NCBI GenBank assembly: GCA_947311845.1
Contig: CAMZMU010000117.1
Coordinates: 79,719,447-79,783,446 of the forward strand
Length of the DNA: 64,000 nt
Source: Poa pratensis
Lineage: Eukaryota; Streptophyta; Magnoliopsida; Poales; Poaceae
Direction: 5' to 3'
Part shown: positions 55,901-64,000 of the stretch, piece by piece
How positions within the stretch are numbered: position 1 is the first letter of the stretch
Layout of the letters: each line of letters starts with the position of its first letter
Notes under the pieces: generated by a model
What the model was told of the DNA's origin: nothing
The model's database searches: none
Seen by the model: only the letters and a program-made list of their open reading frames with translations
Translations under genes and position numbers: made by a program

Positions 55901-56520
55901 TGAGAATATTTCTCTTTCTTTGCCTGAGCTAAGATGCCAAACTGACAAATCACAGGATAGTTTGATCCTCCATGTTTACTGTCTGAGATGCAGGCGCGAC
56001 GCAGATACTACTGGCCACGAGATGCACCTTGCCGCTACTGGGCCCCATCACAACCGTTGTGCCGCTGGAGGAAAAGCCACTCTATGTTGGTCGGGTCGCC
56101 TCTACACAATTGCTCGACCCGGGGGGCTCGGAATGGTTCCTCAATCATAAGAGTGATCAATATACAGAGATCGTAGCTCCTACGGAGATGCCATTGACCA
56201 TCCGGATTCAAAGGGTGCAAGCTTGGAGTGATTCAGATCATACACGTGAATATTCGGACGATTAGAGGCTACTAGTTCTAGGGAGTTATGGTGTTCTCTT
56301 TACTGATGTCTCCTATTCCCTATATTTTGATATGTTTTTACATTCTTCTTGTATTTGTGCCGCATTTCTCTAGGCCGGTTAATAATTAAACAGTTTTCTG
56401 ATGGCCGTATGAAAATTAGGCTAGCAGCTGTATCTCTATATATGCTCAAACTAACATTACATTCCCTAGGTTTGAAGGTTGTTGTGCAGGTACTGTTTTC
56501 CATTGACAACATGCTATAAA
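55900..56520. repeat. Dispersed module copy with short coding-like stretch
   Basis: A frame at 56029-56265 reads LLDPGGSEWFLNHKSDQYTE and PTEMPLTIRIQR. The paralogue at 57890-58090 gives, across frame breaks, LLDPSDTEGVHES and PSEIPLAI. The two copies then share ACTGATGTCTCCTA and later blocks. The ancestral product is not recognised. Confidence 0.45.
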
Positions 56521-56529
56521 TGAAATGGT

Positions 56530-57150
56530 AACTAAATACATGGTACTTCCATATTAACTTGGAAAATAAAAAGCTTATAGTATTATATTTTGTATATGGT
56601 TCAGTGGACTCCAGTGCTTATCGATCGAGCCTTTGTTGGTATTACTTTCAACCATCTAAGGTTTATCCCTTGTTATGCAGCACAAAAAATACAGAATTAT
56701 CTTAAGTACTAAGCAATAAATATAAAAAACTTGCTTCAATATAATCCGTGCACGATTAATTGTCCAATAGTTGCTCCTCATAAAACACAGGAGCAGGTCT
56801 GTAAAATACAGTATGAAGTTACATTTTTCTCGATAAAAGGTGCTTTATTACTCAAATATAGCAGCGCAATGATACAAAGAGCTTACATCTGGCCTCTCAT
56901 AATTAATATGCAAATACAGCTGCAAAACGAAAATAAAAATAAAAGTTTACAACGATGACAAACGAGAGATAAGCTTGTGACCCATATGTTTATATGTTTA
57001 TGCAGACTCAATCCTTCAATCACGCTGCCATCCATGTGGGACAAAAAATATACCTCACCGTATTCTCCTGGCCTCTACGCCAAGAAGATACCTCCCGGCG
57101 AGCCGGAAGCCGCCGGTGAGCAGCACACGACCTTTGAATGGCAGCACCGT
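56530..57150. other. Unassigned AT-rich DNA
   Basis: No supported feature. The stretch TTTTTCTCGATAAAAGGTGCTTTATTACTC near 56824 resembles the poly-T start of a truncated non-LTR tail, too short to assign. Confidence 0.35.
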
Positions 57151-57161
57151 GGTTACCGTCC

Positions 57162-57275
57162 TCACATCCTGACTCCGGCGAGGGGCAGGGCGAGCCCTGT
57201 TGATGTCAACGGTGGCATGGCCGTGACGGCCAGGCACATCGCAAGGAGCAGGCCGAGAAGGCAGGTGGTGGCCAT
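57162..57275 (-). CDS. Small ORF with signal-peptide-like start, possibly a broken secreted-protein gene
   Basis: The minus-strand ATG at 57275 opens a 37-codon frame that begins MATTCLLGLLLAMCLAVTAM, a textbook hydrophobic signal peptide, and stops soon after. An overlapping minus frame (57237-57055) stays open, with RARPAPRRSQDVRTVTTVLP. A frameshift, or an unseen intron, may have broken a small secreted-protein gene. A TATTTAT on the minus strand near 57410 could be its TATA box. The family is unknown. Confidence 0.3.
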   Translation of the reverse strand: MATTCLLGLLLAMCLAVTAMPPLTSTGLALPLAGVRM

Positions 57276-57299
57276 TTTGATTCGCCTGTGTCCCGTAGT

Positions 57300-57825
57300 G
57301 GCGTAGTACCGCTATTTTTGCGTTGTGTGTGCCTATAAATGTTGTACCGCAATGCTAGCTAGCTCCATCTAAGCTCTGACGGTCTTGATCATAAGATTTT
57401 GCCTACATAAATAGCCGAGTGGTATCCTAGTAGTCTCGTATCTGAGGCTTCATCCAATTCAATTGAATGGAAAACGACGAGCGGTACAGAGAAGTCCTTT
57501 TGTATATCTTCCTATACGTTGTCTTTCTTAAACTTTTTTGAAATCAACATTTTCTGAAGTCTCAAAAAATTCTGAGATAAAACATTCAACCCGAAATGTT
57601 CAGTATTCCGGCCGAGTGCCGACACAAAAATGACAAATTCTGCCAAATCTAAAAAAATTCAAAATACACTGTTCAACTGCCTCGGATTTAGAAATGTGTC
57701 ATATTTATATGCCCAGAAATACAAAGTATTTCAAATTTATTTTTTGCACACTACTAAATTCACCGTTATCTACATCTAGAATATTTTCAGAATTTTTTGA
57801 AATTTAAAGTAGCATTTTTACTTTT
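57300..57825. other. Unassigned DNA
   Basis: No supported feature. The right part is rich in AAAATTC / GAATTTTT words without clear repeat structure. Confidence 0.35.
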
Positions 57826-57829
57826 TTCG

Positions 57830-58400
57830 CAAAAACTTTCTACATGCAGGACGAGTTACAAAACACTCCTCTCCGGTCGTGGTAGTCCTCGGATTCGGTC
57901 GGGGGAGTCAATAGGTATGTTGGATAGGTCACCTTCCGAATTGCTCGACCCAAGCGACACGGAGGGGGTTCATGAATCTTGAGACGGGTCAATATATGGG
58001 GTTGCTCGTCCCTTCGGAGATCCCATTGGCCATCTCTGGAATCACCGAACGGAACCTTGGAGTGGCGGGCATCACCGTCGTGAATACTAAGACGATTAGA
58101 CTCTACTAGATCTAGAGAGCAATGGTCACCTTATTACTGATGTCTCCTAATCCTTAAATTCTAAATTTTCCTCTCCAGGCCGCTTAATAATTCAATTTTT
58201 TTCCACGGGTAAAAGGGTCGTCCATTAGAACTTCCTGCTACAAGTGTGAGCAAAAACCTTGGTCTACCAGTTGTATATATGTACACACTGACACTGCATT
58301 GGTCATAGGTTGGTGGGCGTGTACTTTTTCGCATTGACAACATGCGACATATGAAATGGTAATACACTTCCATTTTGGCAGAAAATAACAAGCTTTTCCT
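57830..58400. repeat. Dispersed module copy
   Basis: Parallels 55900-56520: TCGACCC near the start, ACGATTAGA.TCTACTAG, GATGTCTCCTA and later TTCGCATTGACAACATGC / TTCCATTGACAACATGC. It is frame-broken. Confidence 0.5.
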
Positions 58401-58603
58401 ATATTTTGTACTCCATATTCTTGATTTGGGTGCTCACCGAGCCAGCGTCAGTACTAAATTCAACAATCTAAGGTTTATCTGTTTTTATGGAGGACTAAAA
58501 AATTAGAATCTTCTTAATTATTAAGAAATAAATATGCAAAACTTGCTTCAGTACAAAATTTATAGAATCATCTTAATTATTAAATTGTTCAAACGAATGG
58601 TTC

Positions 58604-58729
58604 TCAAGTGCACTATGCCAGGAGGCACTTGCCCTTGCTGAAGACGTGGCGCAACAGCTTATATTAGCAGCTGCCTCTGACGCAAAGCAAGTGGTGGGGG
58701 ATATTACGAATGGAACAGGTGGAGTATAA
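58604..58729 (+). pseudogene. RNase H-like (RVT_3) relic
   Basis: Plus-strand frame SSALCQEALALAEDVAQQLI then ASDAKQVVGDITNGTGGV matches the middle of the RVT_3 RNase H domain of plant non-LTR elements (A.REAL.LA...., SD...VV..I). It stops at TAA near 58727. Only about 40 codons remain. Confidence 0.55.
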
Positions 58730-58988
58730 TGCGTCGAAGCTGATTTTTTCTTAGTTTAAGTTAGCTGAGTATTTTCTCAATATAGGGCCGCCATTTTTTT
58801 TTGACGAAAAGGCAGCTTAGCCTGCTTTTCTTATTGCTTTAAATGGGGAGAACACGTACAAGAAGTACAAAGCCAGAAGGCGAAAGAACGAAAACTAAAA
58901 AAACTTCAACAAAGGCCGAAACAAAGCAAACAAAAAGAGAGGCCTGAAGTTTTTCTCCAGCGCCATCAAAAAAGATGGCAGAAAGGCC

Positions 58989-59365
58989 CTAGTCCGGCTG
59001 TCTTGGACGCAACAAGAGGTCCCCAGCGCTGGGACGCCCAGCTTCCTTCCACATCTTTGCTTCGTCGATGATCTTGCCGTGTATGTGCCTAAGGGAGGAG
59101 GCCTCATTTCTGAAAATCCTGGCGTTCCTCTCAGTCCAGAGCATCCACCAGGTGAGGTGTATCAGAGCTGTCCATTGTTTCTGCTGCTGTTTTCCGCCCC
59201 TGAGAAGCTCACGCGATGACATCACCCAATTCTCAAGGGACATGGTACCATTGGTAGGCGCTAGCGCCCGAGGCAGCCGCGCAGTGGTGATGATCAACTC
59301 CCATTGTTTGATGGCCATTGGGCAGGTGGCTAGCAGATGCAGCGCCGTCTCCGGCTCGTTGAGGC
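58989..59365 (-). pseudogene. LINE ORF2, C-terminal part after the CACTA insertion
   Basis: Begins at LNEPETALHLLATCPMAI, the second half of the zf-RVT zinc pattern (H and C ligands), and continues WTALIHLTWWMLWTERNARI, FRNEASSLRHIHGKI and EAGRPSAGDLLLRPRQPD, ending in TAG. Its first half, NAACILC, is at the left end of the next segment. The reading phase is continuous if the CACTA and one GGC are removed. Confidence 0.9.
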
Positions 59366-60817
59366 CACTAGTAGGAAAAGCCTTATCAGTGGCGCACCAA
59401 AAATGGATTCTGTGGCGCACCCCCAGAATTGCAGGGTGCGCCACAGAATCCTCGCCACTAAAATATTTTTTCTGTGGCGCACCATGGGCGTGCGCCACAG
59501 AAATCCACTTTCTGTGGCGCACCTGGCCTGGTGCGCCACAGAAATCCACATTTCTGTGGCGCACCTGCCTGGTGCGCCACAGAATTCTGAAAAAATTCAA
59601 AAAATTTAAAAACTGCAAAAAAAAATTAAAAAGTTTCGAAAAAAATTAGAAAAATCAAAATATGAAAAATCCTAATTATTGGAATTATTTTCAGATTTTT
59701 TGAATTTTTTGAACTGATACCTGCCCGCTAGGTCACCCATCCTCACATTGCTCCAACCCTAGCACGCTTAACTTCTAAGTTCCACCCACTTCACCTACCC
59801 TTGATATGTATATGCTACTCAAGTTCTTATTGATATATATATCATATGTATCCTCTTAAGTCTTGTATGTGTATATGTTATGTATATGTTATAAACGTGT
59901 GTTTTTAAATTTCAGATTTTTCAAAAACTTCTAAACTTTTAAAAGGAGATTCAAAAGTTTCAAAAGATCCAAAAAAATTTCAAAAAACTTAAATTTTTTC
60001 AAAAAATCCAAAAAATCCAAAAAAATTCAAAAAATCTAAAAAATCCAAAAAAAATCCAAAAAAAGTCAAGAAAAGTCAACAATCTTCTTTGTTATACATT
60101 TCTGTGTCTTTTTTGGAATTTTTGAATTTTTGAATTTTTTGAATTTTTTTGATTTTGCTGCGAAAAATCGTCTGTTTGAAATAACTTTTTTTTTCTTTTG
60201 AAATTTGTGGAATCTGTGAATTGCTGACCGGGTAAACCAAGGTGGAATCGAACTCGGATTTTTCTCACGATTTTTTTGACATATTTTTTGCGTTATTTCA
60301 ACGTCGTATGCAAAAGTTATGGCCGTTACAAGATTTCTTTTTCATTTGTTGCAGAAAAGGTCAAAATTCATATTTCAAAATTTGTATACCTACTAGACAC
60401 TCATACCTAACTACATGTCAAACGATTTTATTTATTGAATTTTTTATCATTTTCTTTTACTTCCTGCAGGACAAAAAAGGCGATCCACGGGGCGGGGGGG
60501 GGGGGGGGGTGGGGGTGGGATTCGAAAAAAATAATTCTGTGGCGCACCAAGCTTGGTGCGCCACAGAATGTCACCTTTCTGTGGCGCACCTGGCAGGTGC
60601 GCCACAGAATGTCAACTTTCTGTGGCGCACGTGCCAGGTGCGCCACAGAATTATTTTTTTCAAATTTTAACCCGCCCCCCGGATAACTTTCTGTGGCGCA
60701 CCTGGCCACGTGCGCCACAGAAATGTGACTTTCTGTGGCGCATATGACTTTCTGTGGCGCACCAATTAAGGGTGCGCCAGAGATAGCAACCTACCTATAA
60801 GGGTTTTCCTAGTAGTG
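59366..60817. mobile_element. Non-autonomous CACTA element, 1452 bp, inside the LINE
   Basis: Starts CACTAGTAGGAAAAGCC and ends GGTTTTCCTAGTAGTG, inverted repeats differing at one base in the first 14. The 3-bp duplication GGC is at 59363-59365 and 60818-60820. Both ends carry palindromic TTCTGTGGCGCAC / GTGCGCCACAGAA repeats (59411-59585 and 60535-60745). The centre is A/T-rich low-complexity DNA with many AAAAAATTCAAAA words. Nothing is encoded. Its repeats match those of the CACTA at 6585-16141, so the same transposase family probably moved it. Confidence 0.95.
60494..60515. repeat. G-rich tract, (G)16 T (G)5
   Basis: A run of 16 G followed by T and five G just before the right subterminal repeats of the CACTA. 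Slippage-prone and G-quadruplex-capable. Confidence 0.9.
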
Positions 60818-61732
60818 GGCAGAGTATGCAAGCAGCGTTATGCGGCCACCTTTTCTTGCTCAAACAGTCTGTAGTGTGACATTTTCCCAAAATTGCCAGC
60901 CAAGAAAGCACACGACACTTCAGCGGGACATCGCTCTTCCAGATGATGCTACGGAAGCAGAAGCGGATCCCACCTTCAAATTGCAGTGCATATGCAGATG
61001 CACAGGTGTATGTGCCATCGGTCGTGAGCTTCCAAGTAACAGTATCCTGCGTGCCCGGTGTAAGCTCAACCTGTTCGACCAGTTCCCAAATGCTGAGAAA
61101 CTCCATTAGGGCCTCCACCGTCATGTTCGCCTTGAAGTTTCTGGTCCATTTTCGATCTTGCAAAGCCTGGCTCACCGTGCATAGCTTGAAGAGGTTAGGC
61201 GCCGCATCAGCTAGGCTCTGCCCATTAATCCACGGGTCATTTCAAAATCTGATCAGGTTGCCGTCCCATGGTCATTCCAAAATCCGACAGCAGCATTGAA
61301 CAGGGCACGAGGTTTGTTGTCAGTCATTAGCGGCAGGTGACTCCATGGCTTATTTGTGTCCTTCCAACTTTGCCAAATCCAGCGCACACGCATGGCCGTG
61401 CCTTTGGCTTGGATGTCAGTGATCCCTAGCCGCCCATATTCCAGCGGTCTACAGATCGAGCCCCACTTTACAAGGCAGTGCCCACCCTTGGCAATCTCGT
61501 CATCACTCCACAAGAATCCGCGGCATAACTTGTCTATGGCGTTGATAAGCCAAATTGGAGGACCAATCACCATGAGCTGGAAGACTGCCATCGCCGAGAG
61601 GACGTGTTTGACAAGCAGTAGCCTCGCATCAAAGGAGAAAGAGCCCTTGTTCCATCCTTTAACTTTGCTGGCCAATTTGTCAATCGCCGGCTGCAGGTCG
61701 CCCTTGCGAAGTCTGCTGTCGGATAGCGGCAT
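60818..61732 (-). pseudogene. LINE ORF2, connecting region and first half of zf-RVT
   Basis: 61732-61253 reads MPLSDSRLRKGDLQPAIDKL, VKGWNKGSFSFDARLLLVKH, LCRGFLWSDDE, GGHCLVKWGSICRPLEYGRL and GITDIQAKGTAM, the conserved connector of plant LINE ORF2. 61175-60820 carries WKLTTDGTYTCASAYALQF, WKSDVPLKCRVLSWLAILGK and KRWPHNAACILC. A frame change lies near 61250. A TAG at 61739-61741 separates this from the reverse transcriptase, where the family reads a residue before LGMPLSD. Confidence 0.88.
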
Positions 61733-61738
61733 CCCAAG

Positions 61739-62798
61739 CTAGGTGCATGGGAGGCTTTGGATTGGGCATTGCAGCTCTGCAGCCATGATGGTCAGCTCAA
61801 GGTGCTGGCATTGGATTGGTATCATAGAGCTCTTACTGAAGTTAGTGAACAGCCCTGAAGCCTGACCGAAACTTTGCAGGAGGAGCTTGATGGATCTCAG
61901 CTCACCGACATAAGGGTTAGCAAAAATCACTACATCATCAGCGTACATAGAGATTCTTCTCTGTGGGTTCAACGCATGCGTCTGCTTCAATGCTCCCAAA
62001 CTGTCAGCTATGGTAAACATGGAAGCTAGCACATCAGTGGCAATTGTGAAGAGGAGGGGAGATAGCGGACCCCCCTGCCTCAGGCCTCGCCTATGGAAAA
62101 TAGGTTCAGTAAGCTCTCCATTGTCTAGGATCCGCATGGAGGCCGTTAGCAGCAAACAGGAGATCCAATCACGCCACTTCTGCCCAAAGCCCTTCGCCTG
62201 CATCACCCGAGCAAGAACTCCCATGAAATTGAATCAAATGCTTTTTGGAGGTCAAGTTTAAGCAGAAAAGCTGGAGTCTTGGTCTGCTTAGAAGTCTAGC
62301 TTGTGCCCTCACAAAAGCAAAGTGGTCGTGGATTGCCCTTTTCTTGATGAAGGCACTCTGGCAAGAATTTACCAGTTCATTCATTCTAGGTCTCAGGCGA
62401 GTTGCAAGGATCTTTGTGAAGAGTTTGCTGAAGAAATCAATCAGGCTAATAGGCCGAAACTGCTTGGGGTGAGCTGCCTCTGGTGATTTCGGTAAGAGGA
62501 TCATGGTGGCAGTGTTTAGAAGGTCAAGGTGCCGCGAGGTCGTGTTCTCCAGTGCCTTGATCGCCAGCATGATGTCAGACTTCACGATGGTCCAACATTT
62601 CTTGAAGAACATGGCCGTGTACCCGTCCGGGCCAGGAGCCTTGTCAGATGGAAGATCCATGACTGCAGACCTCACCTCCACCTCAGAGATAGGTAGTTCT
62701 AGCTCCGCCAGGTCAACTGCAGTAATGCCAGCGTCTCTGTATTCAGCTTGTGAGGTCTTCTTCGAACCTTGCCAATTAGGTTGTTGAAAAATTCCCAA
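61739..62798 (-). pseudogene. LINE ORF2, reverse transcriptase
   Basis: Finger and palm motifs in order: SAVMDLPSDKAPGPDGYTAM, FFKKCW, FRPISLIDFFSKLFTKILA, RLRP, SCQSAFIKKRAIHDHF, the FDSISW motif A (in a neighbouring frame near 62235), GLRQGGPLSPLLF and YADDVVIFA (motif C, near 61945). The catalytic Asp residues are present. Two frame changes near 62280 and 62230 and the TAG at 61739 disable it. Confidence 0.9.
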
Positions 62799-64000
62799 AT
62801 TGCTTCCTCTTTTGCTTCTTGGTCCGTCGCCACCCCAGTCTCAGTTCCAATGCGAGGTATGTAGCTTTTTCTGCGGCGGGCTGAAGCTTTTGAGTGGAAA
62901 AAACGGGTGCTTGCATCTCCCTCCCGCAGCCACTGCACCCTGGACCTCTGTCTCCACATGGAGCGTTGGGGTGCTGCAATACCGAGGCAATTAACCTTTA
63001 GCATTGCCCTGAACTGAACCTCCGTTGCTGTAAGGCTTCTGGAGTCCAGGCCATTGTCCAGCAGGCGAATCAGTTCGCTAGAAATTGCAGCTCGGAGGGC
63101 CAGGTCATTGGTGAACCGAGAACTCCAAGCCTTGATCAGGGCCTTAGCTGTGCTGGATAGCTTGGCTTGGAGGTTCACAAAAGGGTCCATGATCTGCGTG
63201 CAGCGACCCCAAGCATCGGACACCACATCCAAGAAATCGTCTCTGTTAGCCCAACAATTCTCGAATCTGAATCTTCTGTTGGGTTTGAAACCAGCATCAG
63301 TAGTGAGGACGATGGGGCAATGATCAGATATTTCTGACGAGAGGGCCTGAAGAAGGCAGTCAGGGAATGTTGAATCCCATTCAGCATTAAAGAGAACTCT
63401 GTCCAATTTCACCATGGTGGCGTTTTGTTGTTCGTTGCTCCTAGTATACCTGCGGCCATGTAAGTACATGTCCTGGAGCTGCACCTCATTCACAAAGCTG
63501 CGAAACGCTGCCATCATCCGACGATTGACATTTATGTTGTTCTTGTCGGCTGCTTGTAAGATCAGGTTGAAGTCGCATGCGATGATCGTGGCAGCTGGGG
63601 CAGCCTATTCTGAATTTTGTTCTTGAGGTCTTGTAGAAATTGCAATTTGTCAGTTTCAGACCGCGGACCATAGACCGTGACTAGGTTCAGCGCGTGTTGG
63701 ATTTCAGAAGTGTGTCATGTGCCACAATCGACCATGGCGTCGTGGAGTCAGATGACAAAGTAAACTCCTCCGGCCTCCAAGCCAGCAGAATTCCTCCACG
63801 CGTTCCATCGGCCGGAGAGAAACAAAATTCAAAGAACTGTGAACCACAACACCGCTTGACGATATCAAGATCAATAAACTGCAACTTGGTCTCCTAGATA
63901 CAGACTACAACAGCATTGTATTTCCTAATGACATAACAGACCACACCGCGACGAGCGAGGTCGTTGAGGCCTCGCACATTCCAGATCATAAAGTTGTAAC
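62699..64000 (-). pseudogene. LINE ORF2, endonuclease and linker, N-terminal edge
   Basis: The minus strand starts near 63985 with MIWNVRGLNDLARRGVV, the endonuclease N-terminus. It continues through 63884-63687 (GGILLAWRPEEFTLSS) and 63517-62699 (VNEVQLQDMYLHGRRYTRSN, KLDRVLFNAEW, EISDHCPIVL with the active-site SDH, RFRFENCW, WLREGDASTRFFHSKASARR). A stop at 63896-63898 falls where the family reads C-x-Q-E-T-K, and a frame change lies near 63550. ORF2 begins at or just beyond the window edge. Confidence 0.85.

Larger units (their letters stand above)
58794..64000 (-). mobile_element. Long LINE (L1-type), minus strand, continues past the window
   Basis: From right to left on the minus strand: an apurinic-type endonuclease start (WNVRGLNDLARRGVV at about 63975), SDHCPI near 63330, reverse transcriptase (DKAPGPDG, RPISL, GLRQGGPLSPLLF, YADDVV), the connecting region and zf-RVT. 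The element ends in poly(A), seen as a T-run at 58794-58802. A CACTA element (59366-60817) splits the zf-RVT region. ORF1 and the 5' UTR are beyond the window edge. Several frame changes and at least one stop make it inactive. Confidence 0.92.

Overview
This window is plant nuclear DNA from a grass, most likely Pooideae/Triticeae (wheat, barley, rye or Aegilops type). I infer that from the CACTA elements with TGTGGCGCA and TTTGCCGTGTG subterminal repeats, the LINE 3' tails, the PIF/Harbinger and Tourist-like elements, the Helitron ends, and LTR retrotransposons primed on initiator-Met tRNA. No organism was named, so this is inference. There is almost no working gene space. The one recognisable host gene is a MATH-BTB gene at 4.9-5.9 kb (minus strand), and its C-terminus appears frameshifted.

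Left part (0-20 kb): a LINE tail, a non-autonomous Helitron (3168-4332) and a Tourist-like MITE (4457-4783) precede the MATH-BTB gene. A decayed CACTA transposon follows, with a TNP2 transposase pseudogene (6.6-9.6 kb) and a second gene carrying DUF8039-like and Ulp1-protease-like regions (11.6-15.6 kb). It ends in a clear CACTA terminus at 16141; its 5' terminus is missing. Then come about 4 kb of non-coding DNA with a diverged tandem duplication.

Middle (20-45 kb): a complete non-autonomous CACTA (20004-25560, target-site duplication CTC) holds a higher-order tandem array of a ~660-bp unit and a captured cytochrome P450 (CYP86-like) exon fragment. Next are a LINE tail and a Harbinger element (26538-31330, TSD TAA) with a broken transposase and a nested Tourist-like MITE. 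A minus-strand LINE is then broken by three later insertions: a Copia element (34359-38895, 174-bp LTRs, TSD GTACT), a short non-LTR element (38939-40022, 15-bp TSD) and a Helitron (40274-41833).

Right part (45-64 kb): a second Copia on the minus strand (45193-49706, 160-bp LTRs, TSD CGGGC) lacks the catalytic core of reverse transcriptase and splits an unrecognised reading frame. A plus-strand LINE fragment, a Pack-MULE-like element (51725-52525, 45-bp TIRs, near-perfect 9-bp TSD) and several diverged copies of an unrecognised low-copy module follow. The last 5 kb is a long minus-strand LINE (endonuclease, reverse transcriptase, zf-RVT) whose zf-RVT region is split by a 1452-bp CACTA element (59366-60817, TSD GGC). 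That element shares TIR and subterminal motifs with the CACTA at 6.6-16.1 kb.

I found no wholly new biological system. The most notable items are the CACTA element combining a higher-order satellite with a captured P450 exon, the Pack-MULE-like element, two insertions that consist of a poly(A)/T tail alone flanked by target-site duplications, and a Ulp1-like transposon protein that lacks its catalytic His and Cys.
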